A program made the position numbers and the translations under genes. The notes under the pieces were generated by a model. It made no database searches. It worked only from the letters and a program-made list of their open reading frames with translations, and was not told the origin of the DNA. From NCBI RefSeq assembly GCF_021730395.1, contig NW_026463110.1, positions 1-64,000 of the forward strand: a stretch of 64,000 nucleotides of DNA, in the 5' to 3' direction. This document shows positions 35,129 through 45,054 of this stretch, one piece after another (within the stretch, counting starts at the first letter, position 1; each line of letters begins with the position of its first letter). Source of the stretch: Mercenaria mercenaria. Its lineage: Eukaryota > Mollusca > Bivalvia > Venerida > Veneridae.

Positions 35129-37179
35129 GGTATTAGGCCCCTAATAGTGATTTTTAGCTCACCTGAGCAATGCACAGGTGAGTTTTTGTGATCGCTCGAT
35201 GTCCGGCGTCTGTCTGTCGTCTGTCGTCTGTCAACATTTAGCTTGTGTATGCGATAGAGGCTGTATTTTTCAACTGATCTTAATGAAATTTGGTCAGAAT
35301 GATTACCTTGATGAAATCTAGGCCGAGTTCGAAAATGGGTCATCTGGGGTCAAAAACTAGGTCATAAGGTCAAATCAAAGAAAAACCTTGTGTATGCGAT
35401 AGAGGCTGTATTTTTCAATTAATCTTCATGAATTTTGGTCAGAATGATTACCTTGATGAAATCTAGGCCAAATTCGAAAATGGGTCATCTGGATTCAAAA
35501 ACTAGGTCACTAGGTCAACTCAAAGAAAAACCTTGTGTATGCGATAGAGGCTGTATTTTTCAATTAAGCTTCATGAATTTTGGTCAGAATGATTATCTTG
35601 ATGAAATCTAGGCCAGGTTTAAATATGGGTCATCTGTGGTCAAAAACTAGATCACTAGGTCAAATCAAAGAAAAACTTTGTGTATGCGATAGAGGCTGTA
35701 TTTTTCAATTAATCTTCATGAATTTTGGTCAGAATGATTATCTTGATGAAATCTAGGCCGAGTTTGAAAATGGGTCATCTGGGGTCAAAAACTAGGTCAC
35801 TAGGTCAAATCAAAGAAAAACCTTGTGTATGCGATAGAGGCTGTATTTTTCAATTAATCTTCATGAATTTTGGTCAGAATGATTGCCTTGATGAAATCTA
35901 GGTCAAGTTCGAATATGGGTCATCTGGGATCAAAAACTAGGTCAAATCAAAGGAAAAGCTTGTATATTCGATAGAGGCTGTATTTTTCAATTGATCTTCC
36001 TGAAATTAAGTCAAAATGATAACCTTAATGAAATCTAGGCCGAATTTGAAAAGGGTCATCTGGGGTCAAAAAGTAGGTCACTAGGTTAAATCAAAGAAAA
36101 ACCTTGTGTATGCGATAGAGGCTGTATTTTTCAATTGATCTTCATGAAATTTGGTCAGAATGATAGCCTTGATGAAATCTAGGTCAAGTTTAAATATGGG
36201 TCATCTAGGGTCAAAAACTAGGTCACTAGGTCAAATCAAAGAAAATACTTACTTATACTCTAGATTTTTGCTCCAATTTAAATGATAATTGGTCAGAATA
36301 TTTTTTTCCATGAAATCACTAGGTCAAACGTGTTTACTCTGTTTAATATGTTGTGTTATGGTGTGTTTCTCAGGTGAGCGACCTAGGGCCATCTTGGCCC
36401 TCCTGTTTGAAAATGGCATTTGCTTGGTATATTCTTACAGTTGACCGTGCATCGCACTTTGTTGCGAATTTTTAAAAACTTTTACCGTGCCGTTTTTTAT
36501 AAATTTTGTGTAATTTATGGTATTTCCTCAAGCTCAAGTAGAGACAAATTTCAAAGAAGCGGCCTTTATCCAAAATGTTTGCAGAGAATTCATTTTACCA
36601 TTATTATTTTATGAAAGAAACATCAGACTATTGGTAAACAATTATAAAACTTAAAATAAAACAGTCAATATTATTTTTTTCTAGGGTACCTCAAGTAAAG
36701 GGATTTAATGAGCCAGAATTCTAACTCCAACATTGAAAAGTTAAGGTCGAATCCTATGGGTCTGTTCTGAATTTTGCTCACTTCATTCAAAAATACCCTT
36801 GGGGCAGAAGTAAAACCTACCTACATTTCTTCCACAAAATGTAATCTAAAGAATGAAGGCAAAAAAGAGAACTTTTACCGCATGTAACTCAATATTTTTG
36901 AAGATGTCTAACTCTACCCCTTCTGTTTCAGAGGTAAATTTACTTTGAACAGGAAGAAATCGCTTATCAAATGAATTCTTTCCACTTTTGTACAATGAGT
37001 CAATAACAAGTATTGAAAGAAGTAAAAAGTTACTAGAAAAAAAAAAGAAGGAAAAGGGGGAAAATTTTGGTCCCAGTGGGGCTTGAACCTACGCCCCCTG
37101 AAAATTGCAGTCAGAGTAGGTTTATGGTAGGAACTGAATACTCTTGAAAAAGGAGGTACTCTGTTATGGGCCTAATACC
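35129..37179. mobile_element. TTAA-flanked MITE, interrupted by another element
   Basis: Perfect 12-bp inverted ends GGTATTAGGCCC (35129-35140) and GGGCCTAATACC (37168-37179), continuing imperfectly to about 19 bp, are flanked by TTAA at 35125-35128 and 37180-37183. TTAA is the piggyBac-type target site, so a piggyBac-related MITE is the likeliest class. The outer element was about 0.8 kb before the 145-bp-repeat element (35156-36410) entered near its left end. Near the right end, the minus strand contains GTAGGTTCAAGCCCCACTGG, which resembles a tRNA B-box arm. It is non-coding. Confidence 0.75.
35156..36410 (+). mobile_element. 145-bp tandem-repeat element, Helitron/pearl-like, complete and nested
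   Basis: The left end has a hairpin (CTCACCTGAGCAATGCACAGGTGAG, 35158-35182), then a CTGTCTGTCGTCTGTCG stretch, then about seven 145-bp units (GCGATAGAGGCTGTATTTTT at 35251, 35396 and onwards). The right end is CAGGTGAGCGACCTAGGGCC then ATCTTGGCCCTCCTGTTTGA. On the opposite strand it would begin TCAAACAGG and end with a hairpin followed by CTAA, which resembles Helitron ends; this is an inference. It is inserted in the TTAA MITE and is in inverted orientation to the copy at 1-1108. Confidence 0.8.
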
Positions 37180-37183
37180 TTAA

Positions 37184-39489
37184 ATAACATTTTGTGACTG
37201 TATAAGTTCATTGATAATTATATTAGAACTACGTAGTTATAACATTGTGTTTATGAGTGAAAAAATATAAAAGATTTATAACATTTACTTATTATTTTGT
37301 TTTCATTTAAAAGTGCGTTGACTTATTTCATTGTCAATAAAAATGTTATTTCAGCACTTATAGTATTATAAAGACTTCAAGATAGTCTAGAGTTGTCTTA
37401 ATAGGACTTTTTTTCTTTTCATTGAACTAATAAAGTCAATGATTGTAGTGTAATGGCTAGGAGTCACACAAAACCTGTCCAATCTTCAGTAGCCTGAGGG
37501 TCACATCCGTGAATTATCTAACTTTTTAAAGTTTAACTACTAATCTGAGGGAAGTTGAAAAATGTGTCTGCAATGTTTTCCTGTATTATCCTATATAAAC
37601 TCAATATACACTGTGATCAGGGGAGAGCAACCCAGGTGACGGGCTAGGGACATAGTCGCCCCGCGCTCAGGAGCTGAAACTCAAAAAGCATTGTAAAAAG
37701 CTAGGCTGAAATACGTTTATAACTAAGAAATTGTATTAACAGAGTTGTGAACAGAACTATTTTAAAAGGCTAATCGAACATTAATTATATCTTTTGAATT
37801 CGACTGAACAGTATAAGTAACTGCGCATTGCTCTTCGTAGAAAAAATGTTAAAAATGTCATAATGGTGTTGTGTTTTAAAGACAAACGGTAGGTGCACCA
37901 CCATACCACTAGACTACGTTACAACTCGACTGAACATTATAAGTAACTGTGCATTGCTCTTCGTAGAAAATAAAAATGTTAGAACTGTCATAATGGTGTT
38001 GTGTTTTAAAGACAAACTTCAGGTGCACCATCAGGCCACTAGAATACGTTACATGGTGTCGGTTATCCCGAATATTTAATGTCTGAGCGCAAAAGGACAC
38101 TCTTGTCAAATTGTAATTACCGTTTTCCAGGATTGAACATTTAACCCGTGCAGATCCAGGTGTACGACAAAATTGGCAACAAACTCGAATGCAAAAAGAC
38201 ACGCGGTGACTTAAGTTGAACTCTTTAGATGAGTCCAACTTTCCTTCGCAGAATACAGCTGTAATTGTGCACCATTATTTATTCAAATTTCATAGTCTAA
38301 CCTCCTTTTGATGTGTGCCGCCGGCATAATAAAAATCCGACAGTAATGTAGTTTGTTCCTTTTTATTGAATTAAAATTCTAGCAACGTGGTTCAATGCAT
38401 TCTCAAGACCTCCTGCAAAAGAAGCAATGATTCAAGCAAGCTCAATTTGTCGACACAAAAAGTTGAACAATAACGATCTTAAACAGTTTTGATCGTTTTT
38501 GGCCGATACTTAATGCATTAAGCTAAAACTTATTTCATACTGTATCTCATACAGTCCCCGCCCATTACCAAACTGGACCAAATCTTGTCTGGAGCACCAA
38601 AATATATATTTAGAATTTGTTTTGCATCTTCTTAGTCGCCCCCTTAAAAGTTAGGCTCTTGGTGCTCTGACTTCAAACAAGTTGTTGAGTACATTGGTGT
38701 TATTATTCCTTAGATTTACCTGAGTTTTATGTTTTACATACATGTAATTAATCTAGTACTTTTGCGCTAATGTTAGAGCCTTTCTCAGCGGGGATTTTAT
38801 TTACATGGTGTTGTTTAACTTGTTGAAAATGGGGTAAGTGCGAGGTTGGCATGCCCTAAACGCGTTTTTAAACCCACAGTTTCCTTCATATAGGTTACTG
38901 ACCGTTCCAAGGCGGTGCACATATTTTCAAATGGTTTTTTGTCTGTCTTGAATTGTCTGTTGCGTATGTTTGTTGTAAGCGTTTTTACCTCCTCCTCACT
39001 TCCCCTTTTGCCTCCCTCCTACTTTGTGTTTGTTTTCGTGGCTATATAGACGAATCGTTGGCAATTCAATGTGTACTGTTTATTGAACCAACATCCCAGT
39101 AATATATCGACATAGTTCAAAGCATCCTCAAGTGTCCGGTCTCATAGATGTTTGTAAATTACAGAGGTAACAAAGATTCTATCACATTTTACGACACATT
39201 AAAAGGTAACAAATACGTCAAGCATTAATTGTTAAACTGATTTTACAGTCGACGATAGCCTAAATAGATCCAATTATGGTGCGAAACAAAGATATCTATG
39301 TATATCTCTGGCATATTGAAAATCGGACCGAAATGCAATATGAACTGCTTTTTAACAAGCAATCCAGCTATATATCGTATAACAGCAGTTTCTGTAGTTA
39401 CTGTTGTTGTTATGGCAAAAATAGCAGTAGTTTCTGTTATAATTTTCAACGATTATAGCAGAGACACTGCTGTTCCTACTGTAACAATC
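37184..39489. repeat. Unassigned sequence with a 126-bp tandem duplication
   Basis: Two diverged copies of a unit beginning TCGACTGAACA start at about 37800 and 37926 and end near 38050. Both contain GCATTGCTCTTCGTAGAAAA and GGTGTTGTGTTTTAAAGACA. The rest has no recognisable exon. The frames around 39243-39585 overlap on both strands over an imperfect CAGTTTCTGTTA-type repeat and are unlikely to be coding. Confidence 0.6.
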
Positions 39490-39625
39490 GTAAATATAGC
39501 TTAGTGGTAGAGCGCCCGCTTCGAATGCGGGAGGCCGTTGGTTCGATAATCCATGCTGTACTAAAGACATAGCAAAACGAAACAAGTAGCTTCCATGCTT
39601 GGCGCTCAGCCATTAAAAAGGAAAA
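39490..39625 (+). mobile_element. SINE family B, 3' truncated
   Basis: A tRNA-like head (TAGCTTAGTGGTAGAGCGCC, CGCTTCGAATGCGGGAGG, B box GGTTCGATAATCC) continues into the GCTTGGCGCTCAGCCATTAA motif and stops. The internal body and the CA tail are absent. The B box carries extra bases relative to the intact copies. I considered a tRNA gene, but the SINE body downstream argues against it. Confidence 0.75.
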
Positions 39626-40655
39626 TTGACATTTGTTCCCTCATACTGTCCCTCGTGAGGATTAATTCTATCAGGAATGAAGTGTGGAGAGTAAAATTAA
39701 GCAATTTGCATACACATATTCTGATAATTAATAAAGGTTTCGTTCTTACCATACACATATTTTGCAGTTACTCCTTGGAGTGAACGAAGTCCTCATTTTA
39801 GAATTCATCTGACTAGGTATTACTTTTTTTTTTAACGGTTTGCGATATGAGAAACGAAAATCAAATAAACACAAACAAGCTTTTTTTCTCAGTTGGGACA
39901 AAGAGAAAAAACGTCGTAAAGAAGACAGATTGAAATAAAAAAGATATTCATATTTCAAGATTTTAGATCCCCCACAAGTCTTTGTTTTCGAAATAGATTT
40001 ATAATCTTTCATTCTGCCCAAGGCATCAGGAAGACAACAAATCTATCATTCATTTTGACAAAGGACTGTAGTCAGACATAAGAGACGTCTCTATAGCTAA
40101 ATAAAAAATTCGAATATACGAAAGAATGTTTTCGTTATATAAAAACAGAAGGTTTCACTCAAATTTTAGGAACAACTGATAACTCATGCAAACGCTTGAA
40201 AATCCTGAGTTGTGCAAACATTCAAAATGATTTTGGACAATTTTTGGCATTTTGCGGAAGAGGTCACTCGTTATCTTACTTACGTGTGCTAGTTTCCACC
40301 AGGCCCGGTTTTCTGCTATTCCAGTGCTGTCGTGGGGAGTGGAAGGCTGTGTCGTCAAATGTGTGGTGCGGCAAATATGAAAATATCGACAGATAAGTTA
40401 CTTTATTTTAATTCGTTCATTTGTCTCTTATTCCTGTCCTGTATTATGGTTTGTCTTCATTCTCTTGCAAAGCAGCTTTTAGCTTGTAGACAAAACAGAA
40501 GCAAAATTATTGCATAATTTAGTTGAAACAGTTCTTACACTAACCAAATGCAGATGGTTATGTGTATTTTCATTAAACAAACATTATTCAAATACTTTAA
40601 GATGGTGTTTACAACTATATAGTAGATATGTGAGAGAAAAAAAGATATTAATACT
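39626..40655. other. Unassigned sequence
   Basis: About 1 kb without a recognisable gene or repeat. Overlapping short frames at 40155-40517 show no domain. Confidence 0.5.
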
Positions 40656-40659
40656 TGTA

Positions 40660-40985
40660 CCACATGGGTTAGGTATGTAAGTCATAAGCGTTCTTACTCT
40701 TAGTTTGATGGTAGGTGTGTAACACATAAACGATGTTTTTGCTTGTTTGATAGTAGGTATGTAACACATAAACGATGTTTTTGCTTGTCTGACAGTAGGT
40801 ATGTAACACATAAACGATGTTTAACATGCCCCATGGTTGGTATGTAAGACATAATAGAGGATTTTATTTGTATGATAGTAGGTATATAAGTCATGAACGA
40901 TATTATTACGTGTATAATGTATGTATGTAAGTCACGAACGATGTTATTTCTTATATGATAGTAGGTATGCAGGTCATAAATGATG
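40660..40985. repeat. 42-bp minisatellite
   Basis: About seven to eight units of 42 bp with a core GTAGGTATGTAACACATAAA followed by CGATG. Units near 40711, 40753 and 40795 are nearly identical; outer ones have diverged and vary in length. Since 42 is 14 codons, minus-strand frames of 64-75 codons stay open (MCYIPT...KTSF repeats). These are artefacts. Confidence 0.88.
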
Positions 40986-41858
40986 TAAAGTCGCCGTATG
41001 ACCTAAATAGTGTCGTTGTGACACTTGTTTTATTACTTTCATGATTGTTGTAGGATCCTTATCTATTTCAGGGTGTCTTGTGTTTGTCATTTTTATAAAC
41101 ATCGGTAGAACAGACGAGTGTTAAATAAACAAATTAAATAACCAAGTCATTTTAAACTTTGATCTTTAACGAAAATCAGGAATAGTTACGCCCCCGGAGT
41201 ACGACAGAGTAACTAGACCATCCGTCTGTCCGCCTGTCCTGTCCGCTTGTCCGATCAATAACTCAAGAACACCAGCTCAATAACCACAGACTTCCTAGGC
41301 ATGATGGTTGCAACCGGCAGATATTTTCTTTTGATTCTGAGGTCGGTAGGTCAAAGGTCAAGGTCATGCTGATCAACAGATCTGTTTCTGGTTGATAACT
41401 GTGATAAGAGTGCGTCATCCTTAAAGAAATATTAGAAGCATATTACTGGCAACAGAAATCTTCTTGCATCAATAACATGCATTTAAGGAATGCATAAAAT
41501 GATTATTACGAGAAGTGTAACTAATGAGAAACTTATTATTAAGGCGTAAGAAATGTTTGTTTACGGTATCCCGACCTTCCCTAACTTTCTGGCCCTACCC
41601 TAAATGATTTTATGGCCTTGGAATTTTTTTTTCAACTTATGCTTTATACATGGCCAGTGATGTTAGAAATCAATTTGCTGATGCTTTTAAGACATTTTCC
41701 CCTTATTTGTTTTTTTTTTTTCTGACAAAAAAAAATTCTGAAGTCTCTATTAATAAAAAATAAATCCCATAAAAATGTTTTTTCCGACCTACCTATCCTA
41801 ACTATTATTAGCATGTTACCGGAAACAAAGATTTTTTAAAGCCTGAACCATCACGAAA

Positions 41859-41892
<34 letters not shown>

Positions 41893-41985
41893 AAATATGA
41901 CTATGAAAACCAAATGAGTACTCTAAACTATTGTTTAAGAAACGGTGTTTCGTTTTTAGAATCTATTATCGTACAATTATTTCAG
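40986..41985. repeat. Degraded pearl-like fragment and poly-T tract in unassigned sequence
   Basis: ACGCCCCCGGAGTACGACAG at about 41189, then a CCGTCTGTCCGCC run and AGGTCAAAGGTCAAGGTCAT near 41351, mark a single-unit fragment of the TGCCCCCGG element type. A 27-base T run lies at 41860-41887, and a shorter T/A-rich stretch near 41710. No gene was seen before the exon fragment at 41986. Confidence 0.55.
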
Positions 41986-42094
41986 ATGGGCCTGACTGTT
42001 ACACCTGCACCAATGCTACCCACATCTCCGAATGCAAGTCTACAACAACATGCAATGCGGGCGAGGTATTCATCAATGCAGGCTCTCGTTTTTA
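41986..42094 (+). pseudogene. Cysteine-rich Ly6-like exon fragment
   Basis: After a good acceptor (AATTATTTCAG) one frame reads GPDCYTCTNATHISECKST then TTCNAGEVFINAGSRF and stops. The spacing C-x2-C-x8-C-x5-C resembles the first half of Ly6/uPAR-like cysteine-rich domains that are numerous in bivalve secreted and membrane proteins. The later cysteines expected for the domain are not in frame and no neighbouring exon was identified. It may be an orphan exon of a decayed gene, or of a gene mostly outside detection. The family call rests on the cysteine pattern alone. Confidence 0.4.
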
Positions 42095-43479
42095 AGAATG
42101 TCATTTGAAATTAACAGGGCATTCAACGGTGGTCCTACGCGTGCCTTAATTGTAAAATTAATTCTTCGTCGTTCCAGATTTTGTTATTTCATATTTGCTA
42201 CTCTGATCATATTCAAACACCAAACGGATATTTACATTCGTTCGGATGTCGGCTGGATAAGGTAACTTCTAATGTTGCTTGTAAATTATAAGCTATTGTA
42301 GTGGAGTATATGGTCAAGTTTCACTCATTACAAAACATGAGGTTTAAACGTACATGTCATCATATTAATTTAATATTTTTACAGATAAGAAGTTTGTACT
42401 TATTATAAGTGAATCTAAAAAAGTAATTAGGACATAGTAATGATATGGCTATAATCTTGCATATATACGGAATTATCCAATAACTTCATTCGGCTAGACA
42501 AATATGCTGATTTCTTTACAGTTAAATTACCTATATTTCATTTTAAAATTATTATGTCAAAATTCCTTTTTAAAATTCTGCTTTCGTTAGTGTTTAAATA
42601 ATTAAATATGGTAAGACTAAAACAAAAACTGAAATTTTGTCAGATAATCATATTTTGATTTATAAAACAACTGTTCTGTGTGAATGCGCTTCCGCCGGTG
42701 TGTGGTTGGATCGCTGACTTCCTGACTCCATTGCGAAAGTACCTAGCTCGGTAACTCAGCTGTCTTTAGTATTGTGTAAGACAGCTAAATAGTTCGCTTG
42801 TGGACGATCTGGGGTTCTACCAAGATTCATTTTCATGCCAGAAAGAGAAATGCCGAAGACAGCGCCCAGTGTCTTCCTAAACCATGGAAGTGTTAAGTAG
42901 TCATTCATGACCAAAAACAATCCAACAAACAAAATGTCTTTCAGGAATGTAAAACCATTGTTGCGAAGGGTAACAATGTTAGGTCTGGGTCTCTTCTTGG
43001 CAGGTCTGCAATGACAGGACCTTGTTTTGAATGTTGTAATGAACAGCATTGTAACAGACAACTTTGTATGCATTCATGTAAGATGATCTGGTTCACACAT
43101 TTTAAAGACCTTTTAAACTCTAAGGATATAACATATTACCACTCGGCTAATCAAATTTTAAATGTTAAGTCGAAATAAAGACGTGTGGTAACATAACTAT
43201 GTACGAACCTTTCTTGTTAGAAAGCATCAATATTGTCATCTTGTTGTAAAAGTAACAGCTGAACGTCAGTTTCTACAAGCAAGTGATCATCCAGTTTATG
43301 TATTTGGTATTTGATTTTAATTTACATATATGTGTCCCGCCATGACATTTTTATCCCAAATGACACAAGCCTCGATTTCGGTAAAATGACGTTGAAGTTG
43401 ACGTCACTATAATTAGATATTTGTTTTAAAGCAACAGCCATTAGTGTTAAAATCAATAATATCGGATCAAGATTTTTAA
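42095..43479. other. Unassigned sequence with an uncharacterised minus-strand frame
   Basis: A 105-codon frame on the minus strand (42756-43073) is the longest here and has less AT-skewed codons than its surroundings. Its product contains CRPAKKRPRPNIVTLRNN and LGRTPDRPQANYLAVLHN. I recognise no domain. It could be a piece of an old transposon or chance. Confidence 0.35.
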
Positions 43480-44321
43480 GTTTAAACCACAGACACTTGG
43501 GGCTCGGACCTCCACACACCCCATTCTCCTCCGCCCCTGGTTAAGGTTAGCAAATATATTTTAGCATTTTACCATGTATTAAACATATGTGACGATCATA
43601 AAACGCATTTTATAACATTTCAGCGTGTTTTTTAAAAAATGTATTTTTACCATCAATGCTCTCAATATTACAAGATATGAAACATCTCACGAACACTAGG
43701 GAAACAATAGCCAGTTAAACGTTTAAATGAACCCCTGCCAATGAATCACTGGTATCAATCGTCAGATCTGTTACCATTATGTCAAATGACACCGGTCCCG
43801 ACAACTGTCATTTGTATTCCGACGAGAAATCAATAAATAATATAAATCAATCTATCAAAGTTCTATGGAACACATCCTTGCGAATAGATCCCTGCTTTGA
43901 ACTGCGCATATCGTTGCCGGGTACCAAAATTGATACCGTTTCGACTGCATTATACCTGATTATCGCTTCAGCACGTGTTACACGAGGTTTGTTTACATAA
44001 AGAAGTGATGATCTGGTTTAACATAGCCGTAAGAGTAACAATTTTGGTTCCCGGTTTATGACATGCGCTACACAAATCGAGGGTCCAGCGCAAGCAAGTG
44101 TTCCCATTGTTCGTGCGATGATTCATATCTTGTAATATTGAGAGCATTGATGGTAAAAATACATTTTTTAAAAACACGCTGAAATGTTACAAAATGCGTT
44201 TATGATCGTCACCTATGCTCAATACATGGTAAAATGCTAAAATATATTGGCTAAACTTAACCAGGGGCGGAGGAGAATGGGGTGTGTGGAGGTCCGAACC
44301 CCAAGTGTCTGTGGTTTAAAC
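43480..44321. mobile_element. 842-bp foldback element
   Basis: Long inverted arms of about 225 bases (43480-43705 and 44095-44321) begin GTTTAAACCACAGACACTTG and end with its complement. Within the arms, CTCCACACACCCCATTCTCC and ACCATCAATGCTCTCAATAT pair with the opposite arm at high identity. The 390-bp centre is not complementary and has no recognisable gene. There is no clear target duplication. It may be a foldback-type MITE, or an inverted duplication of a shorter repeat. The right arm's outer TTTAAAC is followed by sequence unlike the left flank. Confidence 0.82.
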
Positions 44322-45054
44322 GTTTCAATATTTAGTTGTCGCACTAGTAGTGAAATATCACGAATAGTGAGTGAATTAGCGAATTGTTTCCCTTTGAAAT
44401 CTACACGCCATTAAACGGTGTATACATGTATGAAACTGGGTCAGAGAAAACATGCAGTTATTGCTCTGAATATACGCGGATATTTAAAGTGCATTGCGGA
44501 TTTATTGATTGTTATGGTAAGTGTTTAATTTCATTTTGAATTTATTCGTAATTTAAGTAAAACATGAATAGACAGACCGCTTCGTTTGTTGACGTAACGA
44601 TACAACTTGGCAGCGAAAAATGGCCGTGTTGACATTTCGATTCGACTGTCTGCTGTCAAGTACTTTTAATATTTTTTCTGTATATTTGTAAATTTTCATG
44701 ATGGCAGAATATACTTGTAGCCAAGACAGTCAGGAATCTACTAAATTAAGTACATTCTGTATGAAATTTTCTGTCTAGAAATTGTAAAAAAACATGAATA
44801 ATTTTTTTTAAACTTTCACAGATGTGAACTGGTGAATAATTACATGGTCATTATGCACATACAGTAGAATCTATGACAATTGGAAAAGAAAAGTACAATA
44901 ACACAGGAAAAGTGGTGTTTTAAACTGTCACTTTTTGTTGTAATACAATAAAAACTAGATTCTATTTTTTTCATTCTCACTACTGCCAGTACTGGTAGAC
45001 AGCATGCTGGTAGGCTACTAAATAAATGAAAAATTCTTTGTTTATACTTTTCAG
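44322..45054. other. Unassigned sequence upstream of the DUF7869-like pieces
   Basis: About 730 bases without a firm exon. A GATTGTTATG-GTAAGT site near 44519 resembles a splice donor and could end an upstream exon of the locus at 45055, but the sequence before it shows no recognisable protein similarity. Confidence 0.4.

Noticed and set aside
39490-39560. Genuine tRNA gene
   Set aside because: Its B box is disturbed and the GGCGCTCAGC motif of the family B SINE follows.
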